64,000 nt of DNA from Guadua angustifolia (GCA_036346375.1 CM070515.1:3494423-3558422); one strand, 5' to 3'. Shown: positions 47,507-59,171, numbered from the stretch's first letter. Program-made: numbers and translations. Notes: a model not told the origin generated them from the letters alone.

Positions 47507-48899
47507 ATTGCGCGTTTATATGTACTTACTAATTCATTATATGTGATATAGCATGAAATGTTTTCCCGTTTTCGTTCACTTACTGTCATGGACTTGCTCT
47601 GAGCAGTTTTTGTTGCTGTCAGAGACATTTGTATTATCAAAGAAATTTTAAGAAATATTTCGCTGTTATAGTACGGCGATGTAAATGAAATGTTTGATGT
47701 ACTTGCGTACCGATACATCTGCGAAGTAATATTTTCTGTAACTTTTATATTGTTCTGTTTCAAATTGAATACAAAAGCCTTTTTTGTTCCTCAGCCAGCT
47801 GCCGCATGAAACTGAGGTGGCCACACGTGGAAGAAATCTGTGTAGTTGTGCCATGATTAAAGTATAAACTGGCAATATTGGGTTCTTGAAGAAAAAATAA
47901 ACGTGCAAGACTTACCAAAGTCGACACAAATGCAGTGCTAAAATTTGGATTTGCATGTCTAAGTCCTAATACTGTTAAAGAAAAACTTCTCAGATTCGAG
48001 AAGCTTATTACAAAGGGGTTTTAGGCGGCCTCCCTTGTAGAAAATTATACACTCCGTCCAAAAAAAAATCTCGATTATCTTAAGGCTTCACCATACCTGT
48101 CGCTTTTTTAGACGGTGACATCAAACTAAGGCTGACGCCTTGATCGCTAACTAAAACTATGACTAAGTAGTCACTACACCCAGCCAACTAAACAAATATA
48201 GACTTTCGAGACAATTTTCACATGAACTTTTGTGTAGCAGCAACACGCGAAACCTATCAAAACAAAGTCCCATCAAATGACAACAAAAAGGCCAGCTGAT
48301 ATGCCGAAAAAGTTGAACGAACAATTAAAAATTTAATATTTCTCACGCATCTTGTACGTTAAGGATGTGCAATTAATTCTTGAGCTCAGAACCAAATAAT
48401 GTTTTACAGTACCATTTGAACTCTAATTAACGAGTACGATTACTAAATATTCAGCAGGTGAATAGGTCATGTCACGTTTAAAATTTTATTAGAAGGAAAT
48501 CCAGACCTAGCTCTGGGGAAATCCAGCAGCCAGGACAACTGTTTACACAAACTTGAACAATTGGCCACTACTCATCTAGTCATCTTCCTTCGCTAATACA
48601 TGCATGGCTATCTCGTTATCAAGATATTAAGTCAAAACTATTGAACTGTTCAACATTTATATAGTAAAATTCATACGGTGCATGCTAAAAACTTAACATT
48701 AATATATACAAAAAAATATTGAGCACACTACAGATAGCTTAAATGGTCACATATAAAAAAATGGCTAAGTTGGTCATGTCTGTCATCAAGAATTTATTTA
48801 GATTCAGTATACCAACTTGCCGACTAATTCCGTTATACATGATCTGCGTGTCCTCTAACAAAGCAGATGCATGAGGGCTCCAGTAAGGACTTTTCCATC
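47507..48899. other. COG4 3' flank, no gene
   Basis: AT-rich intergenic sequence, almost entirely shared with 59517-61640 of the duplicate. CACTCCGTCCAAAAAAAAAT near 48052 resembles one Stowaway end. No gene or RNA seen. Confidence 0.5.
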
Positions 48900-50019
48900 C
48901 AGTGGCGGAGTCAGGATCTTGTCAAGCCTCGAACTAAAATATAATGCACTAAACTATATACAAATAGCGAAAACTAAGCACTGACACCAAGAATCGCAGC
49001 GGCGACAGGTTCTTGAAAGAATGGTAAGGCCTATGAATTCTCGTCGCGTCATGCAACTAGATGCATAGCGATTGATGTAGCTTGCGCGCCGCCGTAGTCC
49101 ACAGAACTCCCCCGCGCAGTCGGCAATCGAGCGGTCATCTCGTGCAGTCGGCAGTCGAGGCGTCGAGCGGTCCTAGCAGTCTACAGAATGTACTCTGGAT
49201 GTATTTGCATAATGAGCCAAAACATATACGTACAGGGCTACAGGCTACTAGAAACATGCAAGCATGTTCACAAGTAAAGTTGGTACAGGCTGTCAGGTTT
49301 CCCAGAGATGATCACCGACGCCGGAGACGAAGTATCACAAGAACGAACTCACACGAACACAAACTAGAACACAACAAAATTGGTGCTACGTAAAACTTGT
49401 AGCTTTTCAAATTTTTTCTCTTCACTATTTATTCTCAAACGAATGTAATAGAATGTGAAATGCATCTGCGTTTCTCACGCCACACCTCTAGCCGCATCTT
49501 TCCCACGACTGTGCGAGGTGCATCTGCGCAAGACTCGGACTTGCGAGCTAATCCCGCGACGTCTCCAGAACCGTATGCATGGCAACCACACAACCCGGAG
49601 CTCATGCATGCACTAAGACAATGCAACACTAACTAAACTAACCGTGCACAAGTTTTATAAGCTAAGAGCATCTCCAAGAGGAGCCCTAAATAGGTTGCTA
49701 ATTATAATTATAGGGTTTTGATGAAAAAAGCACTCAACAGAGGTTGTATTTGAGAAAAATTATCAAAATAGGTTTAGGACTAAGACCTGTTGCTATATTT
49801 AGCAACGCTCCTCTCCGCCCTAAAGAAGGGATGAATAAAGGATTGAGATTTAGAGTCTAATTCTGAGTCAATAGCTATCTTGGGTCTGATTTAGTTTAGG
49901 CCTATTTTGAGGTATAGGACTCTATTTTAAGGCTGACTATGGAGATGCTCTACACAGCTACTAGAAACTCCATGCCCAGGACTGAAGCCCACCCAGCCAT
50001 AGGCCTAAATCTGCCCATG
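48900..50019. mobile_element. hAT element in copy 1 of the segmental duplication
   Basis: Flanked by TTTCCATC on both sides (48892-48899 and 50020-50027). The left end CAGTGGCGGAGTCAGG pairs with the right end read inversely, CATGGGCAGATTTAGG, an imperfect terminal repeat. The duplicate near 61615 has a single TTTCCATC with no insert, an empty site. No transposase. A second element (49665-49951) lies inside it. Confidence 0.85.
49665..49951. mobile_element. 287-bp MITE nested in the hAT element
   Basis: Ends AGAGCATCTCCA and TGGAGATGCTCT are exact inverses of 12 bases. The interior is AT-rich and carries inverted pieces such as AAATAGGTTTAGGAC against GCCTATTTTGAGG. GAGCATCTCCA ends mark a common grass MITE family. 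Target duplication unclear. Confidence 0.8.
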
Positions 50020-50810
50020 TTTCCATCCAAACGGAAACTAAGTCCACAAAAATCAATGGAAAGCTAGTGATTATAGGCTAAATTGAAGCAGCAAATTGTA
50101 AAACGTACTTGGTATATAAGGAAGAATTCGCCCAATCGTTGGTTCCGCTATGGCCAGCAGACTAGCTAGCACATTCTACAAATGCATATCCATAAGCCAA
50201 TCCACGCAGTATACTATTGAGACAAACCGAATTTACAGCTTTCAAAGTTCTTCTATGATCGATGTAAACAACACTGAGCAAATGAAATGATGGGTTTTGA
50301 TGTCGAAAACTTGACAATTAGCATCAACTAATTCACCTGCAAACGTACATATATACTATATAGTTGATTCAAAACCAGCAAGCATATTTTTTCTACAAAC
50401 ATCAAACGCGCAAGTTTGAAGAGTAGCAAAAATTAATAAAGCATTCACAGTGGAACAAGGAATTAAGGCAGGTAGTTTCGGCTATTTACAACATGATTTG
50501 TCACAATTTCAACACATCTTATGGATCCGCGGCGGATCAAAACTAAGATGAAAAGAGTTCTCATGCGACTGACTAATCTTCTTCTACCTTTATTTAATGA
50601 CTCAGTCTATGGATAAATACAAATGCACGAGAATGGTAAGATAGCCCACCCGACCACCGCTGAGTTCGCCGCTGTTATGGACCGACCTATGTTACAACCA
50701 CGGGCAGATTCAACGAATCTGGATTCTGGACTGCCGTCACCAGACTATCCCCTTCCGTACGTACTTTTCTGGACTTTGATTCACCAGGACGGCGCAACGG
50801 ACTGACGGAA

Positions 50811-51500
50811 TTAACAGAGGTTGATGTACTGCCGCCGGAAGACGTGCTCCTCGCCGGTGTCGTGGTCGACGTGCCGGATCCACCGGCTCGCGCTCCGGCT
50901 GCCCCGGCTCTGCAGGCTGGGCCCCTTGCCGACGCCGACGTGCAGGACCTCGACGCCCTTGCCGATCGGCAGGTTCACGGACCGCACGACCCTAGTCCCG
51001 GCCGCCATGGACGCCGCCAGCGCCTTCGCGCCGGGCCGCCTCCCGCCGCCGTGGCGCACCACCACCATCCCCCTCGCCCCGGGCCTGGCCGCCCCCAGCA
51101 CCGCCGCCGCGTCCCGCCTCCGCGCGTCGACCACCAGGAGGTCCACGCCCTCCAGCCCCGCCATCGCCTCGTCCGCCTCCCCGACGACGACCGCCGACGC
51201 CGCCTCGGAGCAGGCGGCGTAGGCCTCCGCGGAGGCCTCGTCCGGGAACACGCACGCGTAGCGCCCTCCCGTGCGCCGCGCGGCGGCGGCGAGTGCGAGG
51301 CTCGTAGGGGCCGGGCGGCCCGACGAGGAGGAAACCGAAACGTCCGGCGCCTCGACGACGAGCCGCGCGTTCCATCCGCCGGCCATGGCGGAGAAGAGCT
51401 CGGCGACGTCCGACGACCCCGCTAGATCGTGGTCGGCGAGCGCCCTGACGCCGTCGATGTAGGCCTTGGACGCGATCTCCGGGCACCACACCAGCTTCAT
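50811..51500 (-). CDS. DUF1442 family protein, single exon
   Basis: 229 residues, starting MKLVWCPEIASKAYIDGVRA, a hallmark opening of the plant DUF1442 family. The fold is thought to be Rossmann-like and related to methyltransferases, but a clear SAM-binding glycine motif is not evident, and the biochemical role is unknown. Alternating hydrophobic strands (LVVEAPDVSVS, ASAVVVGEADEA, DLLVVDARRRDAAAVL, RGMVVVRHGG) and a conserved basic C-terminal part (SRWIRHVDHDTGEEHVFRR) are visible. GC-rich throughout with no frame break. It is transcribed toward COG4 and has a close paralogue at 62506-63180. TATA-like sequence lies about 110 bases upstream. Confidence 0.85.
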   Translation of the reverse strand: MKLVWCPEIASKAYIDGVRALADHDLAGSSDVAELFSAMAGGWNARLVVEAPDVSVSSSSGRPAPTSLALAAAARRTGGRYACVFPDEASAEAYAACSEAASAVVVGEADEAMAGLEGVDLLVVDARRRDAAAVLGAARPGARGMVVVRHGGGRRPGAKALAASMAAGTRVVRSVNLPIGKGVEVLHVGVGKGPSLQSRGSRSASRWIRHVDHDTGEEHVFRRQYINLC

Positions 51501-51611
51501 CTATCTGCCTCTGTCTCTCCGATGAAAGAAGACTCCGCGACGAAGGAAAGTATCGTGTATATGGGAGTGTTCAAATGGGGAAGGAATCAGAGCAGGCAAA
51601 GGCCACGGCAG

Positions 51612-51650
51612 ATATATATATATATATCCGTGGGCGTTGACAATCTGAGC
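51612..51650 (-). promoter_or_regulatory. TATA tract and conserved upstream block of DUF1442 gene 1
   Basis: An (AT)n run at 51612-51627 is followed (plus strand) by CGTGGGCGTTGACAAT. The same order, TATATATCTGTGGGCG and TTGACAAT, stands upstream of the paralogue at 63275-63304, although the DNA around it has diverged. Position about 110-150 bases before the ATG fits a core promoter. Confidence 0.6.
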
Positions 51651-51699
51651 GTTTGGGCATGTCTCGGCCGTTCGTTTGTCGGCGGTGAAAATGGAGGGA

Positions 51700-52997
51700 T
51701 AATGGTTACGTTATATTTATTTATTTATTAGATGTGGACGTGAATATAGATTATTTAGATATAAATATAAATAACATCGAACATAAATATAGAGTGAGTA
51801 TGAAACAAAACGAATACGGCCACGAATATTTATCGGATGCATGATAATTCTTTAAATTATACATACAAAATGAACAAAAAATATAACTAGTTTATTTGAT
51901 CAAAAAATTCATCAAGAACATGTAATGGTCCAAAATTTGTATTCTCTGTTGAATTATGTTTAAAATAATAAATTGTGCATTTTTGAGTTTTTAAATTTTT
52001 GGCTACTTATTAAAAAAATTCCTATTAAAGATAGCAATGTTTGAATTTTTGTAATGTTCTAAATAGTTAGCTAAAGCTTTTTTAGACCCAAATGCAAAGC
52101 TAGGGGCAATATTTCTCTATATTAGCTACAAACGCTATAGCTAGCAATAGCTCCATTATAATTGTAGCTTATAGCTAACGATAGCTCCGTTATCCTACAT
52201 AGATACTCACGAGCCAAAATATTGTGCCTATTTTGAAATCCAACATTGCTAGAAGGCTGAAATGCATCTCTTATAAGTCTGAACTATAAGCCAAAATATT
52301 GTGCCTATTTTGAAATCCAACATTTGCTATTCAAGTTTGTCAGAAATTTGCTTTTTATTACTCTTAACATAGGACGAATTTGATCATGATATTTTATATG
52401 TAGATGGGTTAAGATGAGATGTACATCCATGAACTATAAGAATCCAAATGATTGAATTGATATGCCTAAAGAATCCAGAACTTATCTCACTATTTTTCAA
52501 TAATCCAATGTTGATATTTCTTACTGATTAAGTACTTGTTGTTAAGAACATTGTGATATAGTTATCAGTTATGGTCTTATGTTTATTGATTTTAAACTTG
52601 ATTCGTATTCTTATTATAAAAATATTAATATCTTTTAAAGTACCATAGTTTTATAATTTGTTGGGAGATGACTTATGTTATATGCATATTAATTTTTTTA
52701 ATATTGAAAATGAGACAAAAGATAGCTTCCGCAATAACTATTGTAGCTTTTTTAGGACCTTACCACGAAGCTAAGAAAATCTTAATTTAAAACCTTCAAT
52801 TTTTGAGAAAATTTAAAAGCTGGAAAAATAATGTTAATATTTTTTTAAAATGGTAGACTACGTCGAGAACGTCCCTAAAAAGGTTCATACTTTTTGGTGC
52901 TAGTTTGCCAATTTTAAAAATTGAGAATTGATTTTGGATTAATTAAATTAAAAACAATTTGAAAATTTAGAAACTTTTTTGAGTTAAAACAGTTAAA
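51700..52997. other. AT-rich DNA absent from the duplicate, unidentified
   Basis: About 1.3 kb between the DUF1442 promoter and the next block shared with copy 2. It repeats motifs such as AATATTGTGCCTATTTTGAA (52218 and 52296) and TTTTTAGGACC / TTTTTAGACCC. No clean ends or target duplication and no gene. Confidence 0.45.
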
Positions 52998-53236
52998 CTC
53001 CATATTCGTCGGTTCGTGCGTTAAGGCAATATATCGAGGCCCTACCGTGTTCTCTATTCTCCTGATGATTTTGTTTGGGATCTCTTTTGTTGAGGATGCG
53101 GCTAGGTCGACAAGCTTTGTTTCTTTTATTTACTTTAAAACGCTTTGGGGATTTGGAGCTTACCGTGAGTGGTAGATTACGAGTAGAAAGAACTTATTTT
53201 TTAAAAAAAACGTCCGGTTTACCTTTCTATTTGAAT

Positions 53237-53476
53237 CACTCCATCCGTCTAGGTTTATAAATTAAGCATATTTTTTCTTAAAACATAAACTAAAAGATAT
53301 TAAAAGTAACTAAAATACCTATAATCACTATACCCAATGCATGTATATAGAGAATATAAATTAAAGATAGATATTTATTAGGGGTATCGATGTTACATCA
53401 CACTAATTTTCTATTATAATATAAAATATATTTTATATTTATGAATAAATTATTTTTAAAAATAAGGAGCAGAGTA
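53237..53476. mobile_element. Stowaway-like MITE
   Basis: Starts with CACTCCATCCGTC and ends near AAATAAGGAGCAGAGTA, an imperfect inverse of CTCCATCCGTC. The body is AT-rich with long A/T runs and no coding. CTCC(A/C)TCCGT ends and TA-rich targets are typical of Stowaway elements. Confidence 0.55.
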
Positions 53477-53737
53477 TACCACGAGTCGATGCCAACTGTG
53501 GTGCTCCAGTCCAAATCTAGAAGTTCCTTGGCACGGAGGCAACACCTAGAATCGTGGAAATGGATGCGTAATTACGAGGTAACTAATCGCGAACCACGCA
53601 TACGCTAATCCTGGACACGTAAAAGTAACACCCAAGGAATCTTAATTAAGACTGATTTTGACACAAGGATGAATCTCGTTGATTCTAGAACGTACAATTA
53701 ATGGTTACACCCTTTATAACGCTAGAGTTTGCCGATC

Positions 53738-54895
53738 GTTCAGCCTAGCCACGTGTCAACGCGACATTTCAAAAACCCCTCTTTTTGAAATTACGGATAG
53801 GTCCTTTGCGATTTTTTGTGAGATGAGAATAATTTTTTTCTTCGTTTAGGTCCTGGCCAGGTAATTTACTGGAAAAGCCTCCGTTAAGTCCAAATCACGA
53901 ACAAGCCCTTTTCTAATTTTCATGATAGCGAAACGTGTCCAAAAATATAACAAACAGTCCCTACTTCTTACGTTCAGTCCTTTCGCCGTTTTTGTCGGAA
54001 AAATGTTTTCGCCACCACAAAACCCGAAAAAAATGTTTTAAATCACCCAAAAAAAGAAAAAAAAATGTTTTCGTCACCAAAAAAACATAGATTCATCGAA
54101 GGTTTATAGCAACTTATGGATTTGCCAATAGGTCATATATGGTTTTTTAAAAAATGTAGATTCGTCATGCAGGTTTATAGCGGCTGCTGGATTCGCCGTG
54201 GGTCCTAACGACCCATTTTTTAAACAAACGCAACAAAAAACCGGAAAAATATTTTCAAGACTAAAAAAAAGCGAAAACGATGTTTTCGTCTCATGGATTC
54301 GCTTGGGTGGGTCTGACGACCCATTTTTTTAACAAACGCAAAAAAAACCGGAAAAATGTTTTCATCACCCAAAAAACGAAACAATGTTTTCGTCCACCAA
54401 AAACACGATTCATCGAAGTTTATAGCAACTTATGGATTTGCCAACGGGTCATAACCGCGGGTCTTTTTTTAAAAAAATGTAGATTCGTCCGAAGATTTAT
54501 AGCGACCCGTGGATTCGCCGACGCGTCCTAACGGCCCTTTTTTTAAAACAAATGCAACAAAAAAAACTCGAAAAAATTGTTTTCGTCACCCAAAAAACCC
54601 GGAAAACATGTTTTGGTCACAAAAAAACATAGATTCATCGAAGATTTTTCGCCCTTTTTCCTCTAGGCTATTTTTTACCGGTGGGTGATTTTGCGAACAT
54701 GTATTATTACTCATTGAACACGTAGAGTATTAGGCTCGACAAAAGAAGGTTGTCATCTCTGATAATTTTTTACCCTTTTTCCTCTGGACTATTTTTGACC
54801 GGTTGGTGGTTTTGCGAAAATAAAAAAAATATTATTTTCCCGAGCGCATGCTATCGAAATTCAACCGGCGCAGCGTAGCGCGCTTTTCTACCTAG
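53738..54895 (+). mobile_element. Helitron, plus strand (second member of the family)
   Basis: The right end has a GC-rich hairpin zone (GGCGCAGCGTAGCGCGC), TTTTCTAC and CTAG followed by T, the Helitron 3' terminus. The left 250 bases match the minus strand of 23090-23380 (AGCCTAGCCACGTGTCA, GAAATTACGGATAGGTCC). The interior holds 4-5 diverged units with GATTCATCGAAG, TTTATAGC, ATGGATTTGCCAA and CCGGAAAAATGTTTTCGTC. No Rep/helicase. The 5' boundary is approximate. Confidence 0.75.
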
Positions 54896-55029
54896 TTATC
54901 CCAAAGACCTCGCTGGCAAAAGCTTTTATCCGAGTACTAATTTCTCCGCGCTCGTTCGTGTTGTGTCGATCCTTTTTGTTTGAATGATCACCATGTGTTT
55001 CCAAATCATTAAGTTTGATCCAAGTTATG

Positions 55030-55271
55030 TTAGGGTGTGTTTGGTTGCTTGTATTAAGTGGTATATATATGTATGAGATGATTCAAGAAAAATATCATCC
55101 ATATGTTTAGTTGTTTTAATGGAACCATCCTATTTTGGATGGTGTGATATAAATTTGAGGAATATTCCTTATAGATGTTGAAACATTTTATTCATCTAAA
55201 ATAATGAAACCAAATGGTACAAAACCATCCCATCTCATTCAACCTCATCGCACCAACCAAACATACCCTAA
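55030..55271. mobile_element. Tourist-like MITE (GGGTGTGTTTGGTTG family), copy 1
   Basis: TTAGGGTGTGTTTGGTTG at the left is inverted as CAACCAAACATACCCTAA at the right. Its minus strand aligns along its length with 59593-59822, including ATATTCCTCAAATTT and GAATCATCTCATACATATAT. Non-coding; the flanking TTA/TAA fits the PIF/Harbinger target preference. Confidence 0.85.
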
Positions 55272-55275
55272 AAGC

Positions 55276-55540
55276 ACTCCATCTGATCACATATAGTTGT
55301 TATTTTAGATATCGACATGGTCTCTAAATAACAACATTGACTACTAAGTTCTATTATGATATATATATATAACCCAATTAAATTATAATATTATAAAAAT
55401 ACTTTTCAAGACAAATTTACGCATATGATTTTTATATATCTAATTTAAGTATTTCAAAATATATTATCAATCAAAATTTCAAAAATTTAACTATATATAT
55501 GTCTAAAACTATTTATGACCAGTTGGGAGAAATGGAGTCT
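55276..55540. mobile_element. AT-rich Stowaway-like element, partial
   Basis: Starts CACTCCATCTGATCACATAT and runs through TTATGATATATATATATAAC, TTATAATATTATAAAAATAC and TATATCTAATTTAAG. The window end (63766-64000) is similar on the opposite strand. The right boundary is not certain. Confidence 0.5.
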
Positions 55541-57544
55541 CATTCGAACTTCTCTCGCCCACCGGCTCCAACCATTTTCTTAAAAAAAATCCACCTGCTC
55601 CAATGGTGCACGACGAGGTCAAGGTACGTGTATAACAAGATCCTATATAATCCAATTGGTTTTATCTGAACGACTTAATTAATTAAGGAAAATAAAATTT
55701 AGACATTTCTAAGAATTAGAAAACGACATTAAAATCCATGTGGAACAAAGAAATTTTCTCCATTTCTAGATTCCTAATTCCAAATATGCCAGATCACTTC
55801 GTTTCGTGCATCCTCTAACAGATATAAATGTGAAAACAGTGGGCACGCATAACACGACTATGGAGCCTTCTTTTTTTTTTCTAGACTCTGATACATTTCT
55901 TTTTTAAATCTGCCCCTTCGAATTAATTTGCCCCTGCCGCGCTCATACAGCGTTGGCAAATTTTCATGCTGTGCTCCTTTTTCATCGACATATTCATTTA
56001 TTAATTACCTTTGATTAGTAAATTAATTAATCACTTTAATTATTTATCACTTAATTAATTGGCTTTCTTAACTAAGCGACTAATTAAGTCACTAATTAAC
56101 TATACACATACCTACCGAGCTAGGCTTGCTTGGCACGTCCTGCCATCGAGCTCATACCATGTGATGTGAGCATAGAGTTACGCCTGCGCGATGGATTGTG
56201 TTAGTGTGGTACGAAAGCATGATAGATTATATGTGTCGTTTGTCGTACTTTTTTATAGTCAGCAAATTTACTTAAAAGAGACCAAATTGTAAAAAAAAAT
56301 ATGTGAGAGGTAAAAAAGCCAAAAAAATTTTCCACATCCTTACCCGACATGTCTGGTAAAGTAGACAAGGGAATAAACTGAACAGTCGAGTAGGCGTGCA
56401 AGGCAACGGAAAGGGCCAAGCAAGGACACACACAGGACAGGACTGCCGTGCAATACGACAAAGGAACGGACGGGAGCCAAGAAAAGAAGATGCCGTACTT
56501 ATCTATAGAGCCTAGATGCCGCCCGTACCTGTCTATAGTCAGATAGATAGGTGTGCCAACTGACACAGCAACTTGTTTATGGCTTCCAAAGTCAGCGCCC
56601 CAGGTTCAGGAAACGAGTGCAGTTGTACAGTAAAATCTCGCATTAGCTCGCTCCTTCACGCAAGCTTCAGTTTGAAACGACCTAAACAGAGAAGATAATA
56701 GGTGGCTAATTTTACCAACCCTCAACTAACAATTACCCCATTGTACAATTTGTAAAATCTCGCGTTAGCTCGCTATTATTATGATCACGCAAGCTAACTT
56801 AACTCTAGTCCATCCAAACATATCCTATCTGTGTTCGCTCGGTTTTAACATTATTAATTACCACGAAACTGCTTAGGTTTTCTAAACACTGTCATTTCGA
56901 TATCAGAATCGAAGGAATAAGGTGCACGTAATCTGGCAGATAAGTTGAAATGTTGAGTGAACGGGTGTAAAGATATTTTCACAAAATTGGCTGCTGTTCG
57001 AAGTCAAACGCTGGACCTGTACCGATCGAAGCAAGGAAAGCCCGACGTCACTACTTCGAGCTTGCATTTAGTAGATAAAGATTCCTGTTGTCATCAAGTT
57101 GCCCAAAATCAAATTTATCGGATTGAAATCTAGACCGAGCCACAACGAAAGCTGACAAGCGACTTCTTTACAGCAAGTTGCCCAGTTGCTACCTACGCCT
57201 CGTGTCATCGTGCTCCTCCGTCTTATCAGCTTGACCAGGCGTGCTTATCTGGTTATTGCTGTATTGGATTGAAATGCTCGGCGTTTAATACATGCTGTAC
57301 TCTGCCGTGCAGACTGCAGACCTAGAGAATAAAAACTGAATTAAGCCGTGTTACAAATTACTACTACTTTTTCGTGCTTATAGAATGACCTGGTTGTCCA
57401 GGTCCATCTCGTGTACCCGTTTAGGAAGATTTCTTTCTTAAAGATGATGGATGAAGATTGGCAGCGGTTTACCCTTTGGCTTCAAGACATTGCTTTGACA
57501 TGGAAACATTTCTCTCTATTTGAAACTCCACTCCAACCCAAAGT
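55541..57544. other. Intergenic DNA, no gene recognised
   Basis: AT-rich with a few moderately GC-rich stretches (56340-56480, 57150-57330). A minus-strand frame at 56201-56566 has no family resemblance. AAAATCTCGC(A/G)TTAGCTCGCT occurs twice (56632 and 56754), a short direct repeat. Confidence 0.45.
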
Positions 57545-58191
57545 TTTCATTTTTTTTAGATAAAGGAAGCAATAATATTAATACCAAGTACAGTACATTA
57601 AGAAGATACAAAGTCTTGGCATACTTCCGGCTTCTGTTAAAAACACACAGCCATGGATACAAAAAGAAAATAAAGGATAGACACAATCTAGCGATCCGCA
57701 ATCCGAAGACTAGACCGCCACCCATGTGCCTGGTAGAAGAAAGCCTTAGCCGTTTGCACCCAAAGTTGCGACCCCTCCACTAACAACGCCTGCAAGTCCT
57801 CCCACTGGAGAATAGCCCAACCGGAGAGACAGAAGCCGAAAGTGAATAACCCAGAAGGAGAAATCAAAGACTTGTTTTTAAAAACCACATCATTTCTGCA
57901 AATTCAAAATGACCAGCACAAAGCCGCCGCTCCAAGTAGAAAAAGAGCTTTCAAATCCTTATTGAAACTCTGAAGCCAATTCCTAAACAAATGTTCCACA
58001 CTGATAGGTTGTTTAAGCCCGGTTGCTAGATAAAGGACATTCCAAATAGACCGAGCGAAACGGCAATCAAAGAACAAATGTTTGATTGACTCATTTTTAT
58101 GACAGAAAACACATGACAAACTACCCTTCCAATTTCGTTTAGCTAAATTATTTTTAGTAAGCTTCTTGTCTTTAGAAAACACATGACTCAT
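57545..58191 (-). pseudogene. LINE ORF2 C-terminal remnant (zf-RVT) with 3' tail
   Basis: On the minus strand, 57904-58191 reads KLTKNNLAKRNWKGSLSCVF, then CHKNESIKHLFFDCRFARSIW, the zinc-binding domain at the end of plant non-LTR retrotransposon ORF2 (and domesticated copies). The reading continues in another frame through VVFKNKSLISPSGLFTFG at 57690-57888. A T run at 57548-57556 is the poly(A) tail of a minus-strand element. Reverse transcriptase and endonuclease are missing: a 5'-truncated dead copy. Confidence 0.75.
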
Positions 58192-58196
58192 TTTTC

Positions 58197-58391
58197 ATGA
58201 TTTTGGCTAGCTTCTTGTCTATTTCCACTCAAATACCATGATTTGTGATGTTGCATCCAAACAGTTAGTAGTTCCAAGAAATACCATAGTTTTAAAAGAG
58301 TTTGGTAAAATCATGGTATTTATAACAAAACAATTGCAAACCATAGTATACTAAAACCATAGTTTTGAAATGTATTGCTTCCAAACAGAGC
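58197..58391. mobile_element. Truncated MITE related to 715-1059
   Basis: Shares GTAGTTCCAAGAAATACCAT, AGAGTTTGGTAAAATCATGG and TTCCAAACAGAGCC with the right half of the element at 715-1059. The left half is missing where the LINE remnant begins. Confidence 0.65.
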
Positions 58392-58481
58392 CTCAGATGG
58401 CAAGATTCAAGGGAGAGCATTCGCCACGAAAGACCCTTGCTTTAGTAATAAGAAGCAAAAGATTTCCTGAACTTCAAGATC

Positions 58482-58711
58482 ATGGCAAAGAAAGGCAGCA
58501 CCGTTCAGATGCTCGCATCCAGATCTATAGCTCACCCCTCCTCTGCATCGCTCCAACCCAACATCCCCGATCCAACTTCAAGAAAATCCATGGCTGCCTC
58601 CACCCAGTTCTTGCTCGCGCCACCGCCACCGCCGGTGTCGTCGAGTCTCACTAGAACTCCGTCACAGCGGCTACACCTCATCGTCGTCCTCCTCCTCGCA
58701 TTAGTCCAGCC
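58482..58711 (+). other. Unidentified exon-like fragment fused to the COG4 copy
   Basis: An 80-codon frame starting MAKKGSTVQMLASRSIAHP is Ser/Pro-rich and reads into a hydrophobic stretch (HLIVVLLLALVQP), then runs into COG4-derived sequence in a different frame. It could be a captured first exon with an organelle-type leader; I cannot name it. Confidence 0.25.
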
Positions 58712-58878
58712 CTGGACACCGTAGCCACTGTTAGCTATGAGCTGGATGATGCCGAATATGGGGAAAATGAGGTGAATGACCCATGGGTGCATAAGCTTCT
58801 CCTTGCTGTTGACATTAATATCGTATGGCTCCAGCCGGTGATGATTCCTTTGTGCACTTGATCATTGACTTCATTGTC

Positions 58879-58947
58879 TTTTTTTTTTTTTTTGAAATAA
58901 ACGGTAGGAGCTTTACCATGCATTAAAGATAAGTGGATTTTAGAACA
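58879..58947 (-). mobile_element. 69-bp poly(A) retroposon tail, minus strand, 18-bp target duplication
   Basis: The insert begins with a long T run and is bracketed by ATCATTGACTTCATTGTC (58861-58878 and 58948-58965). Read on the minus strand it is GCATGGTAAAGCTCCTACCG followed by poly(A), resembling 3' tails of grass LINEs. A severely 5'-truncated retroposon. Confidence 0.88.
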
Positions 58948-59171
58948 ATCATTGACTTCATTGTCAAGAGTGATCATCATGCAGAAGAGGTTCAGCCAAC
59001 TCGGTGACCTGCAGTTTGACAAGGAGGTTCGTTCCCTAATTAATCATTTCTCAGAAATGTCCCAGAGACCAGTCCGAGACAAGTTCTCGAGGCTTTACCA
59101 GATATCAACCATTCTGAATTTCGAGCGTGTATCCGAGATTCTTGATTTCTGGGGTGACAATGCTGGACATC

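Larger units (their letters stand above)
47003..53120. repeat. Segmental duplication, copy 1 (COG4 3' part to DUF1442 gene)
   Basis: Collinear with 58697-63545: COG4 exon 2, its 3' flank (47520-48890), the stretch 50030-50800, the DUF1442 gene and its promoter. A short match beyond it (GTCGGTTCGTGCGT, TGATTTTGTTTGGGA) lies at 52998-53110 and 63443-63510. Copy 1 carries extra DNA at 48900-50019 (hAT) and at about 51700-52990. Confidence 0.85.

Noticed and set aside
50844..51425. Plus-strand frames over DUF1442 gene 1
   Set aside because: Composition-driven antisense frames rich in Pro, Arg and Ala; no domain.
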